The notes under the pieces are model-generated. The model had not been told where the DNA came from. It saw only the letters and a program-made list of their open reading frames with translations, and searched no databases. This document shows, piece after piece, positions 5,722-11,616 of a stretch of 12,601 bases of DNA. This DNA is from Opitutaceae bacterium (GTDB lineage Bacteria > Verrucomicrobiota > Verrucomicrobiae > Opitutales > Opitutaceae), in the NCBI GenBank assembly GCA_031266495.1, contig JAISAX010000627.1:1-12601 (forward strand), in the 5' to 3' direction. Every line of letters starts with the position of its first letter. The stretch's first letter is position 1. The position numbers and the translations under genes were made by a program.

Positions 5722-6267
5722 ATGTCCACGCCCACTGTTCTTGCAATTCTGCCGGAGGGTGTTGAGGAACTGGAAGCAGTTGCCCCGATTGATGTTCTTC
5801 GGCGGGCCGGAATCCAGGTCACCCTCGCGTCTCTCGACGACAAACTCGATATCACCGGTCGCAACAACCTCGTGTTGCGCGCCGATTTCCCGCTCTCCCT
5901 CGTGGGGGATACGCTCTACAACCTGTTGCTCCTCCCGGGCGGTCCCGGAGTGAAACTCCTGCGCGCCAGCACCCGTGTGAACGAGTGCGTTGCCCGCCAT
6001 CACGAGCACAAGAAATGGATCGCCGCCATCTGCGCCGCCCCGACGGTGCTAGGCGACCCCGGCATCCTCAGCGGACGGCGCTACACCGCGCACCCGAGTG
6101 TTGCCGGCGAGTTGCCCGCGATGATCCCGAACGAGCGCGTGGTGGTGGACGGCCACATCGTCACCTCCCGCGGCGCCGGCACCGCCCTCGATTTCGGGAT
6201 CAAGCTCGTCGAACTGCTGCTCAACCCGCGCGCCGCCCTCGAAGTCGCCTGCTCGATCTGCGCATAA
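5722..6267 (+). CDS. DJ-1/PfpI family protein (YajL/DJ-1 type)
   Basis: A 181-residue single-domain protein, matching the length of YajL and human DJ-1. MSTPTVLAILPEGVEELEAV is followed by IDVLRRAGIQVTLASL, very like the DJ-1 N-terminus, with Glu18 in the position of the DJ-1 glutamate that tunes the active cysteine. LLLLPGGPG is at 68-76. The nucleophile elbow AICAAPTVL places Cys104 at the reactive position, and YTAHPSV supplies His124. Family members act in oxidative or glyoxal stress as chaperone, glyoxalase or deglycase; which applies is disputed and cannot be read here. The start is fixed by homology from residue 4. No Shine-Dalgarno is seen. A repeat-filled gap starts within ten bases of the stop, and no strong terminator was found. 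Confidence 0.92.
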   Translation: MSTPTVLAILPEGVEELEAVAPIDVLRRAGIQVTLASLDDKLDITGRNNLVLRADFPLSLVGDTLYNLLLLPGGPGVKLLRASTRVNECVARHHEHKKWIAAICAAPTVLGDPGILSGRRYTAHPSVAGELPAMIPNERVVVDGHIVTSRGAGTALDFGIKLVELLLNPRAALEVACSICA

Positions 6268-6631
6268 AAAAAGATTTTTGAACAGAAGATAACAAAGGAA
6301 ACAAAGATCAAACCAACGAAGAGGAGTTTGTGATTTGGCCAAAATCAGAATATTATATATTCTATTTCAAATACCTTCCGGGCACTTTGAAAAACTCCTT
6401 TTTCCAGACAAACGAACCAACCGCGAATAGGCGCGAATGAACGCGAATGTTTCAAAACCTGCTCTTGTTATCTTCTTTCCGAATTCGCGTCCATTCGCGG
6501 TTGAAACGACTTTTCCAATGTGCCCTTCTTTGTTTCAGGCCTCCGTTATTTTCGTTTCCTTCTGTTCAAAAATGTATTTCCGGATCCTCTCCTGATATTT
6601 AATATCAAGTGTTCAATGTTAAAATCAGTAA
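6268..6631. repeat. 364-base gap filled with nested inverted repeats
   Basis: I see no gene here. Three inverted pairs are exact or nearly so. TTTTTGAACAGAAG (6275-6288) pairs with its perfect complement at 6559-6572. AGAAGATAACAA (6284-6295) pairs perfectly with 6465-6476. AACCGCGAATAGGCGCGAAT (6419-6438) pairs at 18 of 20 positions with the region 6483-6502. The second and first pairs share bases, so alternative folds are possible. The AT-rich centre (about 6341-6372) has a short palindrome (ATATAT). At the right edge, 6594-6631 reads on the minus strand as words of the TTTTAAC/ATTGAAC kind, again about 7 bases each, and abuts the cls stop codon. No transposase or coding sequence is present. 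Confidence 0.75.
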
Positions 6632-8077
6632 TTATAACAACGGGGCCAGCAACCGGCTCAGATCCTCGACGAGGCCGCCGATGAAGCGCCGGCCGCGGAT
6701 TTCCGTGGGCGACATCTCCACGCACTCCCGCACCAGTTCGCCCGCCCAGGTGCGCAGCGCCCGGGCGTCGTCCTGGCCGTAGAGCATCACGCCGATCTCG
6801 AAATTCACGAACAGGCTGCGCATGTCGAGATTGGCCGACCCCACCAGCGCGAACCGGTCGTCCACGATGATCGCCTTGCTGTGCAACATGCCCGGCTGAT
6901 ACGCGAGCACGCGCACGCCCGCCGCCATGAGCTGGCGCAGGTACGGACGCCGCGCGAAATCCGTTATCCGGTGATTGGAGCGTGCCGGCAGGATGATCGT
7001 CACGTCGCGCCCCGCCCGCGCCTTCACCTCCAGCGAACGCAACAGCACCTCGTCCGGAATAAAATACGGCGTGATGATCCAGATGCTCCGCTTCGCCTCC
7101 TGCACCATCGAGACGATGCCATCGTAAAGCGGGTCGCCCGGCACATCGGGGCCGCTCGCCACGACCTGCAGTTCGCTGTCGCCCTCGCTGCGCACCGCCT
7201 TGTCGATGTCGAGTTCGTCGTGCAGGGGGCCGATCGGACGGTTGCCCGCGAACGCCCAGTCGGCCAGAAACACCTCGTTGAGCAGCACCGCGCCCGGCCC
7301 GGAAATCACCGCCCCCAGATCGGCGAACCGCCTGGCCCATCGTTGCGGCCCCATGTAGTCGTTGGCCAGATTGTGTCCGCCGACCAGGGCGGTGTGACAG
7401 TCGAAGATCGCGATTTTCCGATGATTGCGGAGATTGGCCGAGCCGCGCGGCGACAACGGCACCATCGGCATGAACGTCACCACCTCGCCTCCCGCCTTGC
7501 GGAGCGGCTCCACAAACCGTCCGCTGGTGAACAGACACCCGAGCGCATCCAGCAACAACCGCACCTTCACGCCCTCGGACGCGCGCCGGGCCAGCAGTTC
7601 GACGACCCGGCGCCCCGTCTCGTCGCGACCGAGGATAAACGTCATGATGTGGATCGAGTGCCGCGCCTCGCGGATCAGCCGCTCCAGCTCCGCGAACGTA
7701 TCCACGCCATCAACCAGCAGCGTGACGCGATTGCCCCCCACGGGAGCCACGGCGCCGTTGGCGCACATCGTGTGCGACGTCGGGTGATACATGACCTGTT
7801 CCGACGCCGGCACCGGCACCGCCACCGGCAGGCGCGGCGAGATCAACCCCTTGCTCGCCGCCAGACGCGCCAGCTTGCGTCCCCCGAAAACCAGATAAAG
7901 CGGCACCACCACATACGGGATGAGCACCATGCCCAGTAGCCACGCGAGCGTGTTGGCCGGCTGTTTTTTTTCGCGCAACAGCCGCGCGATGGCGAAAAGC
8001 GCCAGCAACACACCCGCCACCGTGAGAAAGTGCGAGACGAGGCTCTTGCCTACGACTTCCGTAACCGGTTCCTGCAT
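6632..8077 (-). CDS. cls: Cardiolipin synthase, phospholipase D superfamily
   Basis: A 481-residue protein, the normal length for ClsA-like enzymes. It joins phosphatidylglycerol molecules to make cardiolipin at the cytoplasmic membrane. Two membrane segments lie near the N-terminus (about 13-33 and 43-65). Between and after them the PLD N-terminal pattern is seen (KKQPANTLAWLL, then LYLVFGGRKL). The two HKD motifs are intact: H219-R-K221 with D226 in NHRKIAIFD, and H399-S-K401 with D406 in HSKAIIVDD. They are followed by GGHNLAND and VGSANLDMRS. I chose ATG 8077; ATG 8098 would add seven residues (MCFFFVV), and the frame extends to 8155 with no family similarity. No Shine-Dalgarno is seen. 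It follows lacI on the same strand but is separated by the palindromic element, so a shared transcript is unlikely. Other PLD phosphatidyltransferases remain possible. Confidence 0.94.
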   Translation of the reverse strand: MQEPVTEVVGKSLVSHFLTVAGVLLALFAIARLLREKKQPANTLAWLLGMVLIPYVVVPLYLVFGGRKLARLAASKGLISPRLPVAVPVPASEQVMYHPTSHTMCANGAVAPVGGNRVTLLVDGVDTFAELERLIREARHSIHIMTFILGRDETGRRVVELLARRASEGVKVRLLLDALGCLFTSGRFVEPLRKAGGEVVTFMPMVPLSPRGSANLRNHRKIAIFDCHTALVGGHNLANDYMGPQRWARRFADLGAVISGPGAVLLNEVFLADWAFAGNRPIGPLHDELDIDKAVRSEGDSELQVVASGPDVPGDPLYDGIVSMVQEAKRSIWIITPYFIPDEVLLRSLEVKARAGRDVTIILPARSNHRITDFARRPYLRQLMAAGVRVLAYQPGMLHSKAIIVDDRFALVGSANLDMRSLFVNFEIGVMLYGQDDARALRTWAGELVRECVEMSPTEIRGRRFIGGLVEDLSRLLAPLL

Positions 8078-8131
8078 GACGACGAAGAAAAAGCACATAC
8101 CCGCCGGGCGCAACCCGCGAGATGCATAAAG

Positions 8132-8163
8132 CCGTGCCACGTCGCAAGCGCGCAACTTCAGTT
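8132..8163. repeat. Probable right-end remnant of the palindromic element
   Basis: The sequence CCGTGCCAC near 8133, followed by GCGCAACTTCAGTT up to 8163, resembles the right end of the 118-bp element (CCGTGCCACTT through GCGTAACTTCAGT near 9643-9675) with internal loss. It abuts full copy 1, and the 22-base junction at 8155-8176 is identical to the junction at 9668-9689. Confidence 0.5.
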
Positions 8164-8281
8164 ACTGATGTTACGCTGTGCACTGGGGCGCGGGCGACCC
8201 GCCCGCATGTCCGGGCGGCGCTCCGCGCCGACCGCGGGCGAGCCGCCCGCGCCACTTCAAGGCCGTCCGCGTAACGTCAGT
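8164..8281. mobile_element. 118-bp palindromic MITE-like element, copy 1
   Basis: The ends are inverted repeats (ACTGATGTTACGC at 8164-8176 against GCGTAACGTCAGT at 8269-8281). An inner GC-rich inverted pair is built on GCGGGCGA/CCGCCCGC, with a GGCGCTCCGCGCC centre. It aligns without gaps to copy 2 (9558-9675), with about 100 of 118 positions identical by hand count, in the same orientation. It has no coding capacity and no transposase. It lies immediately after the lacI stop (8286), where it could also act as a 3' hairpin. The mobile nature is inferred from dispersal and terminal inverted repeats. I could not define a target-site duplication. Confidence 0.7.
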
Positions 8282-8285
8282 TCAG

Positions 8286-9431
8286 TTACGAAGAGGGCAA
8301 GGCTACCGCCGGCACCTCCGCCGCCAACGCCGCCGACACCGCCAACGCCGCCGCCTCGCGCCCGGCGCGAACCTTGCGCACGGTCTTTCCCGCACGCCAG
8401 ATACCCTCGACAAGCAGACTGAGCGGACGCGACGGGACGCCCTGCTCGTTGCGATGGATCATGCCGACCACCGTCTCCACCGCGTGAGCCCCGATCGCCG
8501 GCACATCCTCATCGATGCCGGAAATCGTCGTGTCCTTCCACGGCACCGACGCCACCGCCAGGCCCGCATCCTGCGGCACGCGCACCCCTTCCTCTCCAAG
8601 CCATTCGCGCACCCGCCGGGCCGTCGATGCCGCCACCACAATCGCATCGGGACGCGCCTCCCTGAACCACGGCACGAACGTTTCCCGGTCAAACTCCGCG
8701 GCGAGCAGCGTGGGCATTTGCCCGCCCGCGCCTCCGCCGCCTCCGCCGCCATCACCGTCCCTTGCGAGAGCCTGCTGAGCGATCCAGAACCCGCCAAGGT
8801 AGTTGTGGTCCACGCGCTCGTCGTTGGCCGACGGCATGGCAAAACCGATACGTCGGTACCCGAGCCCGTGCAACCGCTCCACCACCTGCTTCATGTTGCG
8901 AAACTGGTGATTCATGACGACATGGAGCTTGGGTTCGGCCAGCGAGTAGCCGAGAGCCACGGCGGAAAAATGGCCCCATTCGAGATCGATGCGGCCGTGC
9001 GCCTCCGGCAACGGCGCGATGACGAGACCGCGCACGCCGCGCGCGAGCAGTATCTGCGTGGCGCGCTTCGCCGTGAGGCCAGGCTCGTTGACCCAGAATT
9101 CCTCCATACGGTAACCGAGCTGGTCGGCCCGCGCGCACGCACCCTCATGGTAGCCCTTGGCCTGGATCATGTCGCGCCAGGCATCGCGGGTGTCGAAACG
9201 TGTCACCCAGGCAAGCGTGCCCTGAAACCGTGTCGGGGCCTGCCGGATACGCCAGGCATTGAGCGCGGCCAGCGCGGGATCGGGGCGGTAGTGATGCTCC
9301 CCGGCGAGTTTTTCAATGCGCGTCCGCGTCTCCGCCGGGATCGAGGGATGGCCGCGCAGCGCGAGTGAAACCGTCATGGGAGAAACACCGGCGAGCCGCG
9401 CGAGGTCACGTTGGGAAATCTGCCCTTTCAT
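8286..9431 (-). CDS. LacI-family transcriptional regulator
   Basis: A 381-residue protein from ATG 9431. The N-terminal helix-turn-helix ISQRDLARLAGVSPMTVSLALRG lies at 5-27, followed by PAETRTRIEKLAGEHHYRPD, the LacI hinge lead-in. The rest fits the periplasmic-binding-like effector domain, with a typical GLGYRRIGFAMP at 189-200 and REARPDAIVVA at 258-267. Such proteins bind palindromic operators as dimers and usually respond to a sugar or sugar phosphate. A glycine run at 226-237 is encoded by GCC/GGC-rich repeats at 8721-8756. The tail (about 358-381) is an Ala-rich low-complexity stretch. The stop codon lies in the flank of palindromic copy 1. The frame extends upstream to 9485 but family homology starts at 9431. 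The adjoining pseudopilin, LamG and propeller genes are its likely but unproven targets. Confidence 0.93.
   Translation of the reverse strand: MKGQISQRDLARLAGVSPMTVSLALRGHPSIPAETRTRIEKLAGEHHYRPDPALAALNAWRIRQAPTRFQGTLAWVTRFDTRDAWRDMIQAKGYHEGACARADQLGYRMEEFWVNEPGLTAKRATQILLARGVRGLVIAPLPEAHGRIDLEWGHFSAVALGYSLAEPKLHVVMNHQFRNMKQVVERLHGLGYRRIGFAMPSANDERVDHNYLGGFWIAQQALARDGDGGGGGGGAGGQMPTLLAAEFDRETFVPWFREARPDAIVVAASTARRVREWLGEEGVRVPQDAGLAVASVPWKDTTISGIDEDVPAIGAHAVETVVGMIHRNEQGVPSRPLSLLVEGIWRAGKTVRKVRAGREAAALAVSAALAAEVPAVALPSS
8721..8756 (-). repeat. Glycine-codon-rich simple repeat inside lacI
   Basis: An imperfect run of CCGCC/CCTCCGCCG words on the + strand, read on the coding strand as glycine codons with single Asp, Ala and Gln interruptions. 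It forms an insert in the effector domain, likely a surface loop before the MPTLLAAEF strand. Three-base periodicity means most length changes would keep the frame. Confidence 0.7.
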
Positions 9432-9496
9432 GAAGTCCGAGTCAGGGCGGACCGCCGCGCAATGGCAATGCCGGGCGGGCGCCATTTTACAGATAA

Positions 9497-9525
9497 AGTA
9501 TAATTGACATCATGCGCCACTTTCC
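9497..9525 (-). promoter_or_regulatory. Possible lacI promoter
   Basis: On the minus strand TATACT (plus positions 9497-9502) sits about 66 bases before the lacI ATG in a locally AT-rich island. The matching -35 position (9520-9525) reads GGAAAG, a poor match. Weak candidate; no operator palindrome could be assigned. Confidence 0.25.
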
Positions 9526-9557
9526 GCGCGCTGCGCAACTTCCCGGTTACATTACTG

Positions 9558-9675
9558 ACTGAAGTTACGCAGTACGCAGTGGCGCGGGCGTCTCGCCCGC
9601 ATTTCCGTGCGGCGCTGTGCGCCGTCAGCGGGCGAGACGCCCGTGCCACTTCAAGGCCGTCTGCGTAACTTCAGT
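9558..9675. mobile_element. 118-bp palindromic MITE-like element, copy 2
   Basis: The 15-base ends are perfect inverted repeats (ACTGAAGTTACGCAG at 9558-9572 against its complement at 9661-9675). An inner pair (about 9578-9600 against 9628-9650) matches at 22 of 23 positions. The centre is GGCGCTGTGCGCC. The length equals copy 1 and the two align without gaps. It would form a long, nearly perfect hairpin in either strand. There is no coding capacity. The terminal repeats are better preserved than in copy 1, suggesting a younger copy. Confidence 0.75.
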
Positions 9676-9676
9676 T

Positions 9677-9758
9677 ACTGATGTTACGCAGTGCTCCACG
9701 CAGGGACTTCGCAAGCGAAGCCCCTTCGGAACGTGTCACTTCAGGCAGTAACTTCCGT
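9677..9758. repeat. Diverged partial palindromic element downstream of copy 2
   Basis: It begins ACTGATGTTACGCAGTG, like the left end of the 118-bp element, and ends near 9758 with AGTAACTTCCGT, resembling the right end. The middle differs: it carries a separate hairpin built on CTTCGC/GCGAAG (about 9708-9720). It is best read as a truncated or rearranged family member. Confidence 0.5.
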
Positions 9759-9780
9759 TACACCTTCCCGGGGACAGGCT

Positions 9781-10545
9781 CTATTTTACCGTGAACGCCT
9801 CGGGATCGTTCCATGGCCAGGCGCCGGCGTCGCAGACATCGTGCGCCTTGACATGCCAGTCGGCAAAAAGGAATACCGCCTTGCGTCCGTAGTTGGGTGC
9901 CGGTCCGCTGATGTCGGTGGTCGCGCCGGCGGGGTAACCGAGGGTTTTCGCCTTGGGTGATGGTCCGTCCGGGCACATTCGCAACCCCCCGCCGACATCG
10001 CCCTGGCTGGTGCCCAGCACCGGGAAATAACCCGGCGCAGTCAGGTCGCTCACACGGGTTGGGCGGATTTCAAGATTGTTGTTGTATCCGAATGTTCCTG
10101 ACGCGGAGTTGGCGGGGTTGAAGGCGTTGGCCGGATCACGGAAAACCGGTTCCTTGTAAATATCGACCGCTTCGACCAAGCCGCCAACCTTGCCGTTCGT
10201 CCAGCGTATCTGCCACGGCCCGACGTAGGGCGCCACGTGGATGGGCCAGCGGGAGTTCCAGACGTTCTCGGGTTGGGGCAGGTGGTTTTTGTTGTCATTG
10301 GCGTAGAGTTGAAGGGTCGTGCCCAGCTCCCGCAACCGGCTGATGCAGACCGATTGTCTGGCCGATTCGCGCACTTTCGATACGACGGGAATCAGGATCG
10401 CCGCAAGGATGCCTATGATGGCAATGACGGTGAGCAGTTCGATGAGAGTAAAACCGGGGGGGGAGGGGGGGGGCGGGGTTGGAACAAGCGCGGATGGAGA
10501 GAGGGGGACTCGCGCGACGGGAGTCCTGGGGAGGTCGTGTGTCAT
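9781..10545 (-). CDS. Type IV prepilin-like protein with N-terminal GFTLIE methylation motif
   Basis: A 254-residue protein. The prepilin motif [19 protein letters not shown] begins at Gly31, followed by a hydrophobic helix to about residue 55; cleavage by a prepilin peptidase is expected between Gly31 and Phe32, with Glu36 at mature +5. The 30-residue leader is long and ends PTPPPPSPP. The body resembles the H-X9-DG-like pseudopilin group abundant in Verrucomicrobia, Lentisphaerae and Planctomycetes: [30 protein letters not shown] after the helix, and a C-terminal [12 protein letters not shown] where many relatives read FADGHV. It is expected to sit in the inner membrane or in a type II secretion/type IV pilus-like fibre; no machinery genes are nearby. 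The leader is encoded by C9-T-C8, so a one-base slip would separate the start codon from the pilin motif. ATG 10545 is chosen; ATG-frame extension to 10605 adds no recognisable sequence. Confidence 0.85.
   Translation of the reverse strand: MTHDLPRTPVARVPLSPSALVPTPPPPSPPGFTLIELLTVIAIIGILAAILIPVVSKVRESARQSVCISRLRELGTTLQLYANDNKNHLPQPENVWNSRWPIHVAPYVGPWQIRWTNGKVGGLVEAVDIYKEPVFRDPANAFNPANSASGTFGYNNNLEIRPTRVSDLTAPGYFPVLGTSQGDVGGGLRMCPDGPSPKAKTLGYPAGATTDISGPAPNYGRKAVFLFADWHVKAHDVCDAGAWPWNDPEAFTVK
10456..10473 (-). repeat. G8-A-G9 tract in the pseudopilin leader
   Basis: On the + strand eight G (10456-10463), one A, then nine G (10465-10473). On the coding strand it reads C9-T-C8 and encodes the PPPPSPP stretch directly before GFTLIE. 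Such tracts are prone to length change on replication and may be a source of frame switching, or of sequencing error. Confidence 0.9.
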
Positions 10546-10579
10546 TGTTTTTTTATGACGGATTTGATTGATGGGCGGG

Positions 10580-10597
10580 CGGCGTCCGGAGACGCCG
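10580..10597 (-). promoter_or_regulatory. Hairpin between LamG-like and pseudopilin genes
   Basis: A perfect 7-bp stem (CGGCGTC 10580-10586 with GACGCCG 10591-10597) with a 4-base loop lies in the 72-base gap. On the transcribed minus strand the loop reads TCCG, of the stable UNCG type. No T-tract follows, so it is more likely an mRNA-stability or processing element than a terminator. Confidence 0.4.
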
Positions 10598-10617
10598 GAT
10601 TGCATGATCTTGCGTAT

Positions 10618-11559
10618 TCACGGATTGACTACCCAGAGCCGTCGAAAACCCGCGCATGTCGCGAGTGCCAGCAGGGCGCCGCCACCGGCGACGGTCGCGG
10701 AGGTTGCCGGCTCCGGGATCTGGTTGAGACCGGCCAGCCGGATGGTGTCGAGCGTTTCGAGCGACAGCGCGCCCGCGGCGCCGGAGGTTTCGCCATAGAC
10801 CCGGATGTCGTCGAGCCATCCGTCAACGGGGCGCTTCAGCCACCAGTTGGCTCCGAATGAAAGCGATGTCAGGCTTGCGGGTCCGGTGGTCGCGGATGTG
10901 CCCGAGGCGACGAGTGAAACGGCCTGCGCGGATGCTCCGGCATAAATCTTCGCCGTGCTTTGCTGGCCTGGCGCGCCGTCTGCCCAGGTTACGGCGATAA
11001 ACACCCATTCGTTCTGCGCCGCGAGCGCGAGGACCGGGTTGGCATCGGGGTTCGCGGCCAGCACGGCGCCGGCAAGGTTGAAGCTTGCCTTGCCGTCGCC
11101 GGTGCCGGCCAGCAGGAATTCGCTGAGGGAGTCGAACAGGCGCGCGCTGTTCGCCAACGGTTGCGTGCCGTCGGTCCTGAACCACATCGAGATCGTGAAC
11201 GAGGTGAGGTTTTCCATGGATTGGCCGTAGCGCAACGCGCCGCCGGTGGCCGGGTCGTTATTGTCGCCCATGATCGAGGCCGTGTTGTCGAACGCGTGGT
11301 CGCCGGCCATGCCGCTGACGCCGGTCTTGTCCGCTCCCCATTTCGCCGATCCTGCCAGCGTGCCGTTGCGGCCGTTGCCGGATGTGTCGGTGACAACCGT
11401 GCCGTTTGCAACGGGCTGGTTGAAATCGTAGTGGAGAAGCAACGACTGTGCCCGAAGTCCGGTCGGGACGAGGCAGAGCGCCGCGGGCAAGCAGAGCACC
11501 GCGGGAAGGATGCGAATCAGGGTTTTGTTTGTGTTGTATCTTTTGTATTTATTTTTCAT
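10618..11559 (-). CDS. Secreted LamG-like domain protein with PEP-CTERM sorting signal
   Basis: A 313-residue protein. A signal peptide is clear: KNKYKRYNTNK, a hydrophobic stretch at about 16-33, and a likely cleavage after GLRA (37). The body reads LLLHYDFNQPV, DTSGNGRNGTL, FTISMWFRTDG, WVFIAVTWADG and DGWLDDIRVYGE, the succession of strands typical of concanavalin-like LamG domains that bind or sit next to glycans. The C-terminus NQIPEPATS (279-287), a hydrophobic span (about 288-304) and FRRLW form a PEP-CTERM tripartite signal, which is processed by an exosortase encoded elsewhere and often linked to exopolysaccharide producers. No enzyme active site is recognised, so a binding or structural role is more likely. 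It is separated from the propeller gene by 57 bases and from the pseudopilin gene by 72, all on one strand. Confidence 0.9.
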   Translation of the reverse strand: MKNKYKRYNTNKTLIRILPAVLCLPAALCLVPTGLRAQSLLLHYDFNQPVANGTVVTDTSGNGRNGTLAGSAKWGADKTGVSGMAGDHAFDNTASIMGDNNDPATGGALRYGQSMENLTSFTISMWFRTDGTQPLANSARLFDSLSEFLLAGTGDGKASFNLAGAVLAANPDANPVLALAAQNEWVFIAVTWADGAPGQQSTAKIYAGASAQAVSLVASGTSATTGPASLTSLSFGANWWLKRPVDGWLDDIRVYGETSGAAGALSLETLDTIRLAGLNQIPEPATSATVAGGGALLALATCAGFRRLWVVNP

Positions 11560-11594
11560 GACGGATCGGGTGGAGAAAGGAGTTGACAGGAGGC

Positions 11595-11605
11595 GGGGGG
11601 GGGGG
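11595..11605. repeat. G11 homopolymer between LamG-like and BNR-type genes
   Basis: Eleven consecutive G on the + strand, in the 57-base gap, so C11 on the transcribed minus strand. It lies about 36-46 bases before the LamG-like ATG. Length change here could alter promoter spacing or leader structure without touching a reading frame. Confidence 0.85.
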
Positions 11606-11616
11606 CGGTTGCCGGG

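Larger units (their letters stand above)
9432..9780. other. 349-base lacI/pseudopilin gap: promoter region plus palindromic repeats
   Basis: No gene is visible. The segment next to lacI (9432-9530) should carry its promoter. The rest is filled by palindromic copy 2 (9558-9675) and a diverged partial copy (9677-9758). A GCGCAACTTC word at 9533-9542, also seen before copy 1, hints at another element end. No clear terminator for the pseudopilin gene is seen before these palindromes. Confidence 0.6.

Noticed and set aside
6268..6631. tRNA or other standard RNA gene in the long gap
   Set aside because: No cloverleaf, no TTCGA-type T-loop context and no CCA end; the inverted repeats do not fit a known RNA I can recognise.
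6881..7939. 352-codon plus-strand frame opposite cls
   Set aside because: Arg/His/Gln-rich shadow of cls with no recognisable motif; cls HKD motifs on the other strand are intact.
8164..8281. rho-independent terminator for lacI
   Set aside because: The hairpin is well placed but lacks a following T-tract on the minus strand and matches a dispersed element, so it is listed as a mobile element instead.
8178..9368. 396-codon plus-strand frame opposite lacI
   Set aside because: Shadow frame beginning inside the palindromic element; no domain, Arg/His-rich.
9428..9649. Small frame reading through the palindromic element (containing GRDARAT)
   Set aside because: Translation of a palindromic repeat; no start context and no domain. 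Such frames are a by-product of the repeat family.
10546..11590. Shared upstream box TCCGTCAT before the pseudopilin and LamG-like genes
   Set aside because: Eight matching bases at different distances from the start codon; too short to separate from chance with two examples.
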